A stretch of 64,000 nt of DNA from an uncultured Porphyromonadaceae bacterium (GCA_937892215.1 CALAVE010000027.1:1-64000), one strand, 5' to 3'. Numbered from the stretch's first letter, positions 1-9,564 are shown. The notes: generated from the sequence alone by a model not told the origin. Made by a program: numbers and translations.

Positions 1-11
1 GAATCAATTGG

Positions 12-42
12 TTGTTTATGTGCTCACGAAAGTGTAACTTTG
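12..42 (+). promoter_or_regulatory. Orphan Bacteroidota-type promoter
   Basis: TTG at 12-14 and TAACTTTG at 35-42 are separated by 20 bases, a near-ideal -33/-7 pair. No coding gene starts close downstream: dnaB has its own promoter at 273-304. A transcript would start near 48 and run into two hairpins (102-135 and 164-191), so a short RNA or a long dnaB leader is possible. Confidence 0.5.
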
Positions 43-101
43 CAGACATATTTTTATTTATTAAATTGATTGTCACAAAGTTACTAAAACTTTTTGACAT
101 G

Positions 102-135
102 GCAAAGCCTCCGCTTGGGAAAGTAGAGGCTTTGC
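102..135 (+). terminator. Perfect 10-bp hairpin, possible terminator of a short RNA
   Basis: GCAAAGCCTC (102-111) and GAGGCTTTGC (126-135) form a perfect 10-bp stem with a 14-base loop. Only a weak T-rich stretch follows (TATATGTTTT). A second hairpin lies at 164-191: AGGGTG/CACCCT, longer with G-U pairs if read on the minus strand, where TTTTGTTG follows it. Together they look like transcription stop or RNA structure signals in the otherwise gene-free 1-351 stretch. Confidence 0.4.
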
Positions 136-272
136 TATATGTTTTACAACATGTTACAACAAAAGGGTGCGCCAGAATTATGACACACCCTCTTCTTTTC
201 CGGCTGTATTTCTCGGACAAACACAAGAACAGCGGTTGTTAATATGTTGTGAATAAGTTGGGGGCTGAAATA

Positions 273-304
273 TTGGCAAAGTTGTAAAGTAAGGGTTATC
301 TTTG
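273..304 (+). promoter_or_regulatory. dnaB promoter
   Basis: TTG at 273-275 and TATCTTTG at 297-304 form a -33/-7 pair 21 bases apart. The predicted start of transcription is near 310, about 40 bases before the dnaB ATG at 352. Confidence 0.6.
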
Positions 305-351
305 CAGATTGAAAAGACGTTATAAATTAGGACTAAACGTAACAGTTAAAT

Positions 352-1929
352 ATGGAATTTGAAACAGGAAAAGCGTCACAACGCCAGCGCCGCAGGCCAC
401 AGCACGAGCCCGAGGTGGTTTCGGAATACGGCGTGAAGCCGCCCCAAGAGTTAGATTTGGAGGAAGCCGTTTTGGGAGCGCTGATGCTGGAGAAAGACGC
501 ATATTCAGTGGTGAGCGACATACTGAAGCCTGAATGCTTCTATGATGAGCGCAACATGCGCATATACGAAGCAATCCAGCAACTGGGCATGCTGGAGCGC
601 CCCGTCGACATGCTGACCGTAACTGAGCAGTTGAGGAACAACAACACGCTGGAAGAAGCCGGTGGACCACTGAGGATATCGGAACTGACAGGGCGCGTGT
701 CGAGTGCGGCAAATATTGAATTTCACGCCCGAATTGTGGTTCAAAAACATCTGGCACGAGAACTGATTTCGTACAGTTCTGAAATTCAGCGTCTGGCATT
801 CGACCCCACAATAGACGTGTATGACCTGATGCAGGAAGCAGAGGGAAAGCTGTTTGAACTGTCGAAGACATCGATGAAACGCGATGTGATGCAAATTGAC
901 CCCATCATTAACCAAGCCATAGCCAAGATACAGGAAGCGTCGAACCGCGAGAGCGGGCTTAGCGGTCTGCCAAGCGGCTATCACGAGTTGGATAAATTGA
1001 CGAGCGGCTGGCAGAACAGCGACTTGATAATAATCGCCGCGCGTCCGGCAATGGGAAAGACCGCAATGGTGCTGTCCATGGCAAAGAATATGGCGGTGGA
1101 CTACAACATAGCAGTGGGCATCTTCTCGCTGGAGATGTCGAACCTACAGCTCGTGAATCGCCTTATAAGCAACGTGTGCGAGCTGGAGAGCGAAAAGATA
1201 AAGAGCGGTCAGCTCAGTAACGAGGAATGGGAGCGCCTGATGGTGCGTGTGAAAAACCTGATTTCCGCCCCACTCTACATTGATGACACACCGTCGCTGT
1301 CGGTATTTGAATTGCGCACCAAGGCTCGCCGTCTTGTGAAAGAGCACGGCGTGAAGATGATAATCATCGACTACCTGCAGCTGATGAATGCCACCGGCAT
1401 GAAGTTCGGCAGTCGAGAGCAGGAGGTGAGCACAATCTCACGATCGCTCAAGGGACTCGCAAAGGAGCTGGATATCCCCATCGTGGCACTTTCGCAGCTT
1501 AACCGAAGCGTGGAGTCACGCGGAGAGGACAACAAGCGCGGCAAGCGCCCGCAACTGAGCGACCTGCGCGAGTCGGGGGCAATTGAGCAAGATGCCGATA
1601 TCGTTTGCTTCATCCATCGCCCGGAGTATTACACCAAGTCGGCTGTGGACGCAGAAGGCAACGACATTCGCGGTCTGGCAGAATTCATTATAGCCAAGCA
1701 CCGTAGCGGCAAGGTGGATGATGTGAAACTTCGCTTCCGCCATAACTTTGCCAGATTTGAGAACTGGAATGAGAACTATGAGTTCACGAATCAGTATGAG
1801 ACATCGGAATCAAAGCTTAACAGCAGTTCTTACGACAACACGCCACAAACATCGGGTGGTGACGGACTGCCAATACAGAACGCTGATTTTCTTACTAAGA
1901 CAGAAGAGGAAGAGAGTCTCCCATATTAA
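352..1929 (+). CDS. dnaB: Replicative DNA helicase DnaB
   Basis: Hexameric 5'-3' helicase that unwinds DNA at the replication fork. The N-terminal primase-interacting domain spans about residues 30-130. The RecA-like motor begins near residue 200, with Walker A ARPAMGKT at 230-237, a Walker B region ending IIIDYLQL, and the C-terminal arginine-finger region (GKRPQLSDLRESGAIEQDAD). The length of 525 residues is normal for Bacteroidota and no intein interrupts the motor. The start at 352 lies about 40 bases after a good promoter. The GH28 gene follows after only 23 bases with no visible promoter of its own, so it may be co-transcribed. Confidence 0.97.
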   Translation: MEFETGKASQRQRRRPQHEPEVVSEYGVKPPQELDLEEAVLGALMLEKDAYSVVSDILKPECFYDERNMRIYEAIQQLGMLERPVDMLTVTEQLRNNNTLEEAGGPLRISELTGRVSSAANIEFHARIVVQKHLARELISYSSEIQRLAFDPTIDVYDLMQEAEGKLFELSKTSMKRDVMQIDPIINQAIAKIQEASNRESGLSGLPSGYHELDKLTSGWQNSDLIIIAARPAMGKTAMVLSMAKNMAVDYNIAVGIFSLEMSNLQLVNRLISNVCELESEKIKSGQLSNEEWERLMVRVKNLISAPLYIDDTPSLSVFELRTKARRLVKEHGVKMIIIDYLQLMNATGMKFGSREQEVSTISRSLKGLAKELDIPIVALSQLNRSVESRGEDNKRGKRPQLSDLRESGAIEQDADIVCFIHRPEYYTKSAVDAEGNDIRGLAEFIIAKHRSGKVDDVKLRFRHNFARFENWNENYEFTNQYETSESKLNSSSYDNTPQTSGGDGLPIQNADFLTKTEEEESLPY

Positions 1930-1952
1930 CACTAATAGGTCAGAATTCAAGT

Positions 1953-3305
1953 ATGAAAACGATTAGACTTACATTAATGATTCTCGCATGTATAGCGGCA
2001 TGGAGCACTTGCGAAGCAAGAGATTATGTGATAACAGATTATGGCGCAAGTGCCGACACATCATGGCTGAGTACGAGCGCGCTGCAACTGGCTATAGACG
2101 ACTGCGCTCGTCAGGGTGGCGGCCGCGTGGTGGTACCGGCCGGGGGCTATAAAATAGGCTCTATATTCCTGCGCAGCAACGTGTGCTTGTGGCTGGAGCC
2201 AGGTGCAACGCTCTACGGCAGCACCAATATCAAGGACTATAAGCCGGTGAAACCCGATTTTCTGTCACTTCGCACCCACGTTGAGACCATCCAACTCATA
2301 TACGCTGAAGATGCCCAAAACGTGAGCATTGACGGATATGGGACAATAGACGGACGCGGCATATCGTTCAAGAAGCAGATACTGGACGGCTCAGACGAGG
2401 GGATAGCGCGCCCACACCTACTGCGCTTCGTCAAGTGCCAGAACGTGAGCGTGCGCAACGTGTCGCTCCGCAACTCGGCCTGCTGGATGCAGCATTATCT
2501 GGCATGCGACAAGGTGCTGATAGACGGAGTGAAAGTGTTCAACCGCAATAATCACAACAACGATGGTCTGGACCTGGACGGGTGTCACGACGCTGTGGTG
2601 GCTAACTGCATCATAGACAGTGACGACGACGGGATAGTGCTCAAGAGCACGTCGCCAAGGCTATGCGAGAATGTGATAATCAGCAACTGCATAGTGAGTA
2701 GCCACTGCAACGCGCTGAAACTGGGCACCGAGTCGAGCGGCGGTTTCAGGAACGTGAGCATAAGCAACTGCATAGTGAAGCCGTCGAGTGACCAGAGTTC
2801 ACGCTACTTTGGTCTGGAGCACGGAATATCCACGATTTCGGTGGAGATGGTGGACGGAGGTGTGCTTGAGAACGTGATAGTGAACAATATCACCGCGCAA
2901 GGCACCGAATCGCCAATCTTCGTGCGGCTGGGCAAACGCAACCGCCCATACGCAAGCGACATACCGGTAACCACAACGAGTGTGCTCAGAAACGTCAGGT
3001 TGAGCAATATCAACGTGAGCGAAGCAGGCGCAACAGGCTGCTCGGTGAGCGGCGTGCCCGGTATTCCCGTGAAAGATATCATCCTGAGCGACATACACAT
3101 AACCATGAAGGGCGGTGTGAGCGAAAAGATTGCTCTTCCGGCCGACGAAAAAGAGAACGGCTATCCGGAGGCCACCATCTGGGGCACATTGCCGGCAAAA
3201 GGATTCATGGTACGCCATGCCCGCAACGTGAAATTCCGCAACGTGGAAATCACGGCGCTTAATCCTGATGTGCGTCCCGACTACGTATATGATGACGCAG
3301 AGTGA
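1953..3305 (+). CDS. Glycoside hydrolase family 28 (polygalacturonase-like), exported
   Basis: Predicted secreted pectin-degrading hydrolase acting on galacturonan or rhamnogalacturonan oligomers. A signal peptide covers about residues 1-22 (cleavage near CEA|RDY). The right-handed beta-helix carries the family landmarks NNDGLDLDG (202-210), DSDDDGI (222-228) and CNALKLGTES (252-261), which supply the catalytic aspartates. Length 450 fits the family. It sits alone, not in a SusCD polysaccharide locus, and directly downstream of dnaB, an unusual neighbour for a carbohydrate enzyme. The exact pectin linkage cut cannot be told from sequence. Confidence 0.85.
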   Translation: MKTIRLTLMILACIAAWSTCEARDYVITDYGASADTSWLSTSALQLAIDDCARQGGGRVVVPAGGYKIGSIFLRSNVCLWLEPGATLYGSTNIKDYKPVKPDFLSLRTHVETIQLIYAEDAQNVSIDGYGTIDGRGISFKKQILDGSDEGIARPHLLRFVKCQNVSVRNVSLRNSACWMQHYLACDKVLIDGVKVFNRNNHNNDGLDLDGCHDAVVANCIIDSDDDGIVLKSTSPRLCENVIISNCIVSSHCNALKLGTESSGGFRNVSISNCIVKPSSDQSSRYFGLEHGISTISVEMVDGGVLENVIVNNITAQGTESPIFVRLGKRNRPYASDIPVTTTSVLRNVRLSNINVSEAGATGCSVSGVPGIPVKDIILSDIHITMKGGVSEKIALPADEKENGYPEATIWGTLPAKGFMVRHARNVKFRNVEITALNPDVRPDYVYDDAE

Positions 3306-3371
3306 CGAGTTGCAGCATACAAACAATAACACGAAAAACGGGTTTTAATTTGTTGTAGGTCAAAAAATTCG

Positions 3372-3379
3372 TATATTTG
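3372..3379 (+). promoter_or_regulatory. cls promoter -7 box
   Basis: TATATTTG, 26 bases before the cls ATG at 3406, fits the Bacteroidota -7 consensus TAnnTTTG. Confidence 0.55.
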
Positions 3380-3405
3380 CAAGCGATAAGCGACGACTAA
3401 CACCA

Positions 3406-4860
3406 ATGATTCCGGCAGAAATATTTCCATATTCCCACGTGGTTTTCATAATTCTCACTATCATCTATGTGCTGACCATAGTATCGGCGATAGGCGTGGT
3501 AATATCGGAAAACCGCAATCCGGTTAAGACACTGGCGTGGGTAACCGTGCTACTGCTTCTGCCCCTGGTAGGTTTTCTTCTGTACGCGTTTTTCGGGCGC
3601 AGCCTTAAGAACGTGATAGTTATCACCCTCAAGAACAAGTTGCAACTCAAGGATAACATAGAGATGACACCGGGTGAGACCCAACCCGCGCAACTGTCGG
3701 GTAGCAACAGGCAACTCGCCAACATGGTCAATTCACTGGTGGAGCCGCATCTGTTCTCGCACAACGCAATAGAGATATTCACAAACGGCCAAGACAAGTT
3801 CCGCGCGTACAAGGCAGACCTACTGAGTGCTACCGACTACATCAACATCCAGTACTACATCTTTGAGAATGACAAGATAGGCCATGAGATAAGCGAGATT
3901 CTGATTCAAAAGGCCAAAGAGGGAGTGAAAGTCCGCTTCATCTACGACCACGTGGGCTCGTGGCACATAAACATGTCATTCATAAAAAAACTGCGGGAAA
4001 ACGGGGTTGAAATTTATCCATTCCTGCGAGTCACATTTCCTGAATTTGCCAATCGCGTGAACTGGCGCAACCACCGCAAGATAACGGTGATTGACGGCCG
4101 CGTGGGCTACATAGGCGGCATGAATATCGCCGACCGTTACGTGAGCGGAGACAAGAACGGGAAACCGGCATGGCGCGACACCCACCTGCGAATCCGCGGA
4201 GAGGCTCTGAGTGCCATGCAGTATGCATTTTCAGTGGACTGGAGTTTTATGCGCAAGGAGCTGATTCATGCCAAGATAGAGCACCCGAAAGAATCGGAGA
4301 CAGAGACATACGACAACAGCGTGCAAATAGTGACAAGCGGCCCAACCGACAACTGGAGCAATCTGGCGCTGATTTTCCTTAAGGCCATCAGCCAGGCAAA
4401 GAAGCGAGTCTTTATCCAGACGCCATATTTCCTGCCAAGCGACAGTCTGCTCAAGGCACTGGAGGCGTCGGCACTGTCGGGGGTTGACGTACGAGTGATG
4501 ATACCGGAGTATCCCGACTCAAAGTTATTGCGTTTCGCATCGTTCTCATACGTGAAGGAGTGCCTTGAAGCCGGAGTTAAGATATATCTGTATCAGCCAA
4601 GTATGATTCACGCCAAGTGCGTGATAGTGGATGACGACTTTGTCTCGACCGGTTCCACTAATTTTGACTTCCGCAGTTTTGAGCACAACTTTGAATGCAA
4701 CGCCATGATATACGGAGAGCGGTTCTGCTCGGAGATGAGGGCGATATTTGAAAAAGACATAACCAACTGCTCCGAAGCCACACTGGAGCAGTGGCAGCAG
4801 CGCCCCATGTGGCGCAAAGCGGTGGAATCACTGGCGCGACTGATGGGGCCTGTGTTGTGA
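3406..4860 (+). CDS. cls: Cardiolipin synthase (phospholipase D family)
   Basis: Joins two phosphatidylglycerol molecules into cardiolipin at the inner membrane. Two transmembrane helices lie at about residues 10-35 and 43-63. Two HxKxxxxD catalytic motifs follow: one around H223 (NHRKITVID, then GGMN) and one around H402 (IHAKCVIVDD, then GSTNFD). This is the standard two-PLD-domain layout, and 484 residues is the usual length. It has its own -7 box at 3372 and ends in a strong terminator shared with the convergent OMP gene. Confidence 0.93.
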   Translation: MIPAEIFPYSHVVFIILTIIYVLTIVSAIGVVISENRNPVKTLAWVTVLLLLPLVGFLLYAFFGRSLKNVIVITLKNKLQLKDNIEMTPGETQPAQLSGSNRQLANMVNSLVEPHLFSHNAIEIFTNGQDKFRAYKADLLSATDYINIQYYIFENDKIGHEISEILIQKAKEGVKVRFIYDHVGSWHINMSFIKKLRENGVEIYPFLRVTFPEFANRVNWRNHRKITVIDGRVGYIGGMNIADRYVSGDKNGKPAWRDTHLRIRGEALSAMQYAFSVDWSFMRKELIHAKIEHPKESETETYDNSVQIVTSGPTDNWSNLALIFLKAISQAKKRVFIQTPYFLPSDSLLKALEASALSGVDVRVMIPEYPDSKLLRFASFSYVKECLEAGVKIYLYQPSMIHAKCVIVDDDFVSTGSTNFDFRSFEHNFECNAMIYGERFCSEMRAIFEKDITNCSEATLEQWQQRPMWRKAVESLARLMGPVL

Positions 4861-4901
4861 ATTCCGCTCTGCCTTCACAGGCAAGTGAGCCACTACTACA
4901 A

Positions 4902-4949
4902 CAAGCCGCGCCGGTTCATGATGGACACCGGCACGGCTTGAATTTTTAT
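4902..4949. terminator. Bidirectional terminator between cls and OMP gene
   Basis: CAAGCCG-C-GCCGGT (4902-4915) pairs with ACCGGC-A-CGGCTTG (4927-4940), giving 13 pairs with one mismatch and an 11-base loop. AATTTTTAT follows on the plus side. It lies exactly between convergent genes. Confidence 0.8.
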
Positions 4950-4981
4950 GTATAATTTTTCTTCCCAGCAATAGTTTTCTG

Positions 4982-5479
4982 TTAGAACTTATATGCGAAG
5001 CCAAGACTGATGGGCAGACGACCGAAGTTCTTCATGTACTGGTACTTAAGTTCAAGACTCATAGCAAAATGCTCAGCGAGTCGGACTTCACCACCGGCAC
5101 CAACATTCAACAGGAATTTTCCTGTGTTAACGCTGCCAAACTCGTCCCAATCCTCATGCACATTACCGTAACCGAGACCGAAGATAGGATAGAGTTTGAA
5201 TTTCTCGCCGAGACTAAAGAGGTAATGCATATTAACAGCACCTGTGAATACGCTTACACCTGTCTTCTTGAAATCGTATCCGGCCTGAATCTCACCACGC
5301 AGAGCGTCGGTGATGTTGTACTGGAACTTAGCAGCCAGACCAATGTGATTCAGAGAGACACCACTTTCAAGGCATGGGCTAAAGTTAAAATTAAGACCTA
5401 CAGCCGCTTCACCCTGCTGAGCAGAAGCACCAAAACTTACGAATGCGACAAAAGCCGCGATTAATAAAAACTTTTTCAT
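4982..5479 (-). CDS. Small outer-membrane beta-barrel protein
   Basis: A 165-residue exported protein with a clear signal peptide (MKKFLLIAAFVAFVSFGASA). Alternating hydrophobic strands follow and the last residue is an aromatic F (GFAYKF), the signature of a small outer-membrane barrel of about eight strands. I do not recognise a specific function; it belongs to the broad OMP_b-brl group common in Bacteroidota. It is convergent with cls. I could not find a perfect -7 box upstream on the minus strand. Confidence 0.75.
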   Translation of the reverse strand: MKKFLLIAAFVAFVSFGASAQQGEAAVGLNFNFSPCLESGVSLNHIGLAAKFQYNITDALRGEIQAGYDFKKTGVSVFTGAVNMHYLFSLGEKFKLYPIFGLGYGNVHEDWDEFGSVNTGKFLLNVGAGGEVRLAEHFAMSLELKYQYMKNFGRLPISLGFAYKF

Positions 5480-5646
5480 AATGATTGTATTTTAGTTAAA
5501 AATTAAATTATAATCCTCCCTTTGAATCTCACTCATATCATCAAAATGTTTGGTAAAATTATATCAAAAAAATGAGCCACACAAATAATCATTAAAAAAA
5601 TCTATGAAATTCACGCTAATTTGAGCAAAAGAAAGAAGAATTTCGC

Positions 5647-5654
5647 TAATTTTG
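5647..5654 (+). promoter_or_regulatory. Nucleoside hydrolase promoter -7 box
   Basis: TAATTTTG, 22 bases before the ATG at 5677. A TTTG at 5620-5623 may act as the -33 element. Confidence 0.55.
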
Positions 5655-5676
5655 TACATGTAACAAAAGTGAAAAA

Positions 5677-6687
5677 ATGAAACATATATTACTTCTGCTT
5701 AGCATTGTGGCTTTCACCCTTAATGTGGCGACTGCCAAAGACGTGCCTCAGCGCGTGATTTTTGACACTGACATAGGTAATGACATAGACGATGCATTAG
5801 CGCTGGATATGCTGTACAAATACCAGGATATGGGACGTATTCGTCTGCTGGGAATAATGAGCAGCAAACAAGGCTGTGAGTCGGCGTCATACATCGACAT
5901 AATGAACACCTGGTACGGCTATCCCGAGATACCCATAGGCATAGTGAGAAACGGAGTGGTGGCAGAGCAAAGCACCAATTACGCAAGCAAAGTGGCAGGC
6001 ATGACAGAGAAAGGCGCGCCGGCTTTCAAGCGCACAGTAGAAAACGTGGAGGGACTTCCTGACGCCCACGTGCTATATAGGAAAATACTCGCCGCTCAGC
6101 CCGACAAGTCGGTGGTGATAATCTGCACCGGTTTCTGTACTAACCTGGCACGGCTACTCAGCACGGCACCAGACTCTTACTCATCACTAAGCGGACGCGC
6201 GCTGATTGCACGGAAAGTGAAATACATATCGATGATGGGCGGGCGCTTTGATGTGCCGGGCATAGCCGAGTACAATGTGGAGTGTGACATAGCATCGTGC
6301 GCCAAATTGTTTGCTGAAAGCCCCGTGACTATTGTCACCTCGCCGTTTGAGTTGGGTCGGGATGTACTCTACCCCGGGAAGAGCATCGAGGAAGACTTCG
6401 GTTGGGCAATCAGTCATCCACTTGTGGAAGGGTACAAGGCTTTTCTGAAGATGCCATACGACCGCCCCACTTGGGACCTGACCGCAGTTCTACATGTGCT
6501 GGAGCCCGGCAAATTCATGTCAACCACACGACGCGGCATAATTAACGTGGACGAGAAGGGATGCACGCTCTACAAAAGGAAATACGGAGGCAATCACCGC
6601 TACCTAAAGGCCAATGCTGAGCAAAAGGGGCGGATGAAGAAATTCTTTGTGGATATTATCACGAAGAAGCCAAAATGCTATGAATGA
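5677..6687 (+). CDS. Nucleoside hydrolase (inosine/uridine-preferring family), exported
   Basis: Hydrolyses the N-glycosidic bond of nucleosides to give ribose and a base. The calcium-binding family motif DTDIGNDIDDALA occurs at about residues 30-42, just after a signal peptide (residues 1-20), so the enzyme probably works in the periplasm or on the surface rather than in the cytosol as the classical enzymes do. Length 336 is normal. It is monocistronic with its own promoter. Substrate base preference is not readable from sequence. Confidence 0.85.
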   Translation: MKHILLLLSIVAFTLNVATAKDVPQRVIFDTDIGNDIDDALALDMLYKYQDMGRIRLLGIMSSKQGCESASYIDIMNTWYGYPEIPIGIVRNGVVAEQSTNYASKVAGMTEKGAPAFKRTVENVEGLPDAHVLYRKILAAQPDKSVVIICTGFCTNLARLLSTAPDSYSSLSGRALIARKVKYISMMGGRFDVPGIAEYNVECDIASCAKLFAESPVTIVTSPFELGRDVLYPGKSIEEDFGWAISHPLVEGYKAFLKMPYDRPTWDLTAVLHVLEPGKFMSTTRRGIINVDEKGCTLYKRKYGGNHRYLKANAEQKGRMKKFFVDIITKKPKCYE

Positions 6688-6777
6688 GAATACAGGCCGG
6701 GCATAGCGACTACACTAAACGCCGAGGCTGTGAGGGAATATTTTGGCGCAAGTTTCTTGAATAACGGCTATTTTGCG

Positions 6778-6785
6778 TAAATTTG
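6778..6785 (+). promoter_or_regulatory. ispE promoter -7 box
   Basis: TAAATTTG with TTG at 6757-6759, 18 bases upstream. The ispE ATG is at 6839. Confidence 0.55.
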
Positions 6786-6838
6786 CACCCGGAAAAAGTC
6801 TATTTATGCCCGAGATGGGCTAAAAGAAGAAAAATAAG

Positions 6839-7660
6839 ATGATAGGTTTTGCAAACGCTAAGATTAATTTGGGGCTGGATATCGTGAGAAAGCGCCACGA
6901 CGGTTACCATGACATATCCACAGTGTTCTACCCCATTTCGCTGATGGACGTGGTGGAGATAGTTCCCTCACAGTCAGGCATAACCACGCTCACATGCTAT
7001 GGCCGCAAGATAGACTGCGAGCCTGAAAAGAACCTGATGATGAAAGCGTGCAGACTGATGCAGCAACGATATGGCGCCGGAGAGGTGGATATGTACCTCT
7101 ACAAGCACATACCAGACGGGGCCGGTCTGGGCGGTGGTAGCAGCGACGCGTCGAAAGTGATGCTGATGCTGGCAGAAATGTTCTCGCTGCCCGTGACGCA
7201 AGAAGAACTTGCCACAGCGGCTACCGAGATAGGCGCCGACTGCCCATTTTTCATCTATAACGAGCCGGCACTTGCCGAGGGAATAGGGAATCTTCTCACC
7301 CCCTGCGAAGTGAACCTGAAGGACAAGACCCTGCTGCTGGTGAAGCCGGCGATATCGGTTCCCACAAAAGACGCCTACGCTCAGGTGACACCTAAGTTGC
7401 CAGCCACGCACATAACGCAGATAGTGCGAAAGGACATAGGTCTGTGGCAGAAACGGCTGAAAAACGACTTTGAACCGAGCGTGTTCGCACAGTATCCCGA
7501 ACTTGGGGAATTGAAGCGCACGATACAAGAGTCCGGGGCCCTTTACGCGGCAATGTCGGGGTCCGGTTCATCGATATACGGCATCTTCAGCAGTGCCAAA
7601 CTGGCAGAAGCGGCCAGTGCCAAGATACAGGAATGCGACAAATTTGTCATTGCCCTGTGA
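6839..7660 (+). CDS. ispE: 4-diphosphocytidyl-2-C-methyl-D-erythritol kinase IspE
   Basis: GHMP kinase of the MEP isoprenoid pathway; phosphorylates CDP-methylerythritol. The N-terminus carries the substrate-binding KINLGLDIVRKRHDGYHDI, and the ATP-binding glycine-rich loop PDGAGLGGGSSDAS lies at residues 92-105. The C-terminal GHMP motif is SGSGSSIYGIF. Length 273 is usual for this phylum. grpE follows after 46 bases. Confidence 0.95.
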   Translation: MIGFANAKINLGLDIVRKRHDGYHDISTVFYPISLMDVVEIVPSQSGITTLTCYGRKIDCEPEKNLMMKACRLMQQRYGAGEVDMYLYKHIPDGAGLGGGSSDASKVMLMLAEMFSLPVTQEELATAATEIGADCPFFIYNEPALAEGIGNLLTPCEVNLKDKTLLLVKPAISVPTKDAYAQVTPKLPATHITQIVRKDIGLWQKRLKNDFEPSVFAQYPELGELKRTIQESGALYAAMSGSGSSIYGIFSSAKLAEAASAKIQECDKFVIAL

Positions 7661-7706
7661 AAATGTCATAAAAAACGCCATTGGCAAGGTTTTTGCTTAA
7701 TAAAAC

Positions 7707-8342
7707 ATGAAGATTATGAAACTAAGACGAAACAAGAAGAAAATGGAAAAAGCGAAAAAAGATATTGAGATTAAGGACGCTAAGAACGAAGTGACACAAG
7801 AGGTTACGGAAGAGCAAGGAGAGAAGGATGCCGCCGAAACCGAGAATGTGGCAGAGAATGTGGCAGAGGAGGCGAGCGAAGCCACTGCCGAAGACAAGAT
7901 AAGCGAACTTGAGGCTCAGCTGAAGGAGAAAGACAAAGAGTACCTGTTTCTTGCAGCAGACTTCCAGAACTACCGCAAGCGCACACTTCAGGAGAAACAG
8001 GACCTGATAAAGAACGGCGCACGCGACGCCCTGCTGAGACTGCTGCCTGTGGTGGACGACTTTGAGCGCGCCCTGAAGGCGATGGAAGAAAGCACGGCCG
8101 ACGAGGCTCAACTGGAGGGTGTGAGGCTGATATACAGCAAATTCATGAAGTACCTGAAAGATGAGAATGTGACCCCGATAGACTCGACAGGCAAGGAATT
8201 TGACGTGGAGCTACACGATGCCGTCACCACGTTCCCCGCCGCCGATGAGAGCCAGAAGGGAAAGGTGATAGACACGGTGCTCACCGGTTACCTTATCAAC
8301 GACAAAGTGCTGCGCCACGCCAAGGTGGTGGTGGGGCAATAA
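7707..8342 (+). CDS. grpE: Nucleotide exchange factor GrpE
   Basis: Releases ADP from DnaK in the Hsp70 cycle. The acidic, disordered N-terminus (rich in E, A and V) precedes a long coiled coil starting near residue 70 (ISELEAQLKEKDKEYLFLAA), then the conserved DFQNYRKR and the C-terminal beta domain (VELHDAVTTFP...GYLINDKVLRHAKVVV). The start may be 7707 or the in-frame ATG at 7743; the first is preceded by only 46 bases after ispE. dnaJ follows in the same direction 55 bases later; dnaK is not in the window. Confidence 0.95.
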   Translation: MKIMKLRRNKKKMEKAKKDIEIKDAKNEVTQEVTEEQGEKDAAETENVAENVAEEASEATAEDKISELEAQLKEKDKEYLFLAADFQNYRKRTLQEKQDLIKNGARDALLRLLPVVDDFERALKAMEESTADEAQLEGVRLIYSKFMKYLKDENVTPIDSTGKEFDVELHDAVTTFPAADESQKGKVIDTVLTGYLINDKVLRHAKVVVGQ

Positions 8343-8397
8343 GCCATCCGCTTCACGAGGAAGAGCCAAGGCAAAATGAAAAGAAGAACAAAGAGCG

Positions 8398-9564
8398 ATG
8401 AGTAAGAAATATTACGACATATTAGGAGTATCGGAAAATGCCACAGCCGATGAGTTGAAGAAGGCATACCGCAAGAAGGCGATCCAGTATCACCCTGACC
8501 GCCAGCAAGGCAAGAGCGAAGAAGAGAAGAAAGTCGCAGAAGACAAATTCAAGGAGGCGGCAGAGGCCTACGACGTGCTGAGCGACCCGGACAAACGCGC
8601 CCGCTACGACCAACTGGGCGATGAGGGCTACAGCGCAATGGGCGGCGGAGGCGGAGCCGGCTTCTCATCGATGGAAGACATCTTCACGCATTTCGGCGAC
8701 ATCTTTGAGGGCTTCGGGTTTGGCGACATCTTTGGCGGTGGCGGGCATAGAGCCTACGGCTCCGGTCAGCGAGTGAACCGCGGCACCAACCTGCAAGTTC
8801 GCGTGCGAGTCACCCTCAATGACGTGGCCAACGGAGTGGAGAAAAAGATTAAGATACCACGCATGGTGGCATGCGAGCACTGCCACGGGACAGGAGCCAA
8901 GGACGGCAAGGCCATAGAGACTTGCCCGACGTGCCACGGCACAGGAGTGGAGGTGCGGATGCAGCGTACTGTCCTGGGCGTGATGCAGAGTCAGGGGCCA
9001 TGCCACACTTGCGGCGGAACCGGAAAGCGCATCAAGGAGCGTTGCACGCACTGCAACGGCCAGGGTCTGGTGAGAAAGGAAGACATAGTGACTATAAACA
9101 TCCCTGCCGGAGTGGCCGACGGCATGACAATAAAGGTGAGCGGACGGGGCAATGACGCGGCAGGCGGCGGAGTTCCGGGCGACCTGTACGTGGTGATTGA
9201 GGAACAGGCCGATGCAAAATTCCAGCGCGACGGAAACGATATTATCTACAACCTGATGCTTGACTTCCCGACGGCCGTATTCGGCGGCAAGGTGGATGTT
9301 CCCACGATAGGCGGCATGGCCAGGGTGACAATCCCCTCGGGGACACAGCCGGGCAAAGTGCTGAGGCTACGCGGCAAAGGATTGCCAAGTCCTGACCGAT
9401 ACGGCAACGGAGATATGCTGATTAATATCATGGTTTATGTTCCGGAAGAACTTACGGCAGAAGAGCGCAAAGCGATAGAGTCGCTACGCGGAAAGCCCAA
9501 CATCATGCCGAGCGAAACGACCAAAGACCGGATTTTCAGCCGGCTACGGCACATCTTTGACTAA
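8398..9564 (+). CDS. dnaJ: Chaperone DnaJ
   Basis: Hsp40 co-chaperone that delivers substrates to DnaK and stimulates its ATPase. The J domain at residues 1-70 contains HPD (32-34). A Gly/Phe-rich linker follows, then the zinc domain at about 159-222 with four CxxCxGxG repeats (CEHCHGTG, CPTCHGTG, CHTCGGTG, CTHCNGQG), and then the substrate-binding C-terminal domains. All elements of a type I DnaJ are present. It pairs with grpE and ends in a strong intrinsic terminator. Confidence 0.97.
   Translation: MSKKYYDILGVSENATADELKKAYRKKAIQYHPDRQQGKSEEEKKVAEDKFKEAAEAYDVLSDPDKRARYDQLGDEGYSAMGGGGGAGFSSMEDIFTHFGDIFEGFGFGDIFGGGGHRAYGSGQRVNRGTNLQVRVRVTLNDVANGVEKKIKIPRMVACEHCHGTGAKDGKAIETCPTCHGTGVEVRMQRTVLGVMQSQGPCHTCGGTGKRIKERCTHCNGQGLVRKEDIVTINIPAGVADGMTIKVSGRGNDAAGGGVPGDLYVVIEEQADAKFQRDGNDIIYNLMLDFPTAVFGGKVDVPTIGGMARVTIPSGTQPGKVLRLRGKGLPSPDRYGNGDMLINIMVYVPEELTAEERKAIESLRGKPNIMPSETTKDRIFSRLRHIFD

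Noticed and set aside
12..242. ORF of 76 residues at the left edge
   Set aside because: It begins upstream of the -7 box at 35-42, has shadow-like composition, and runs through two hairpins.
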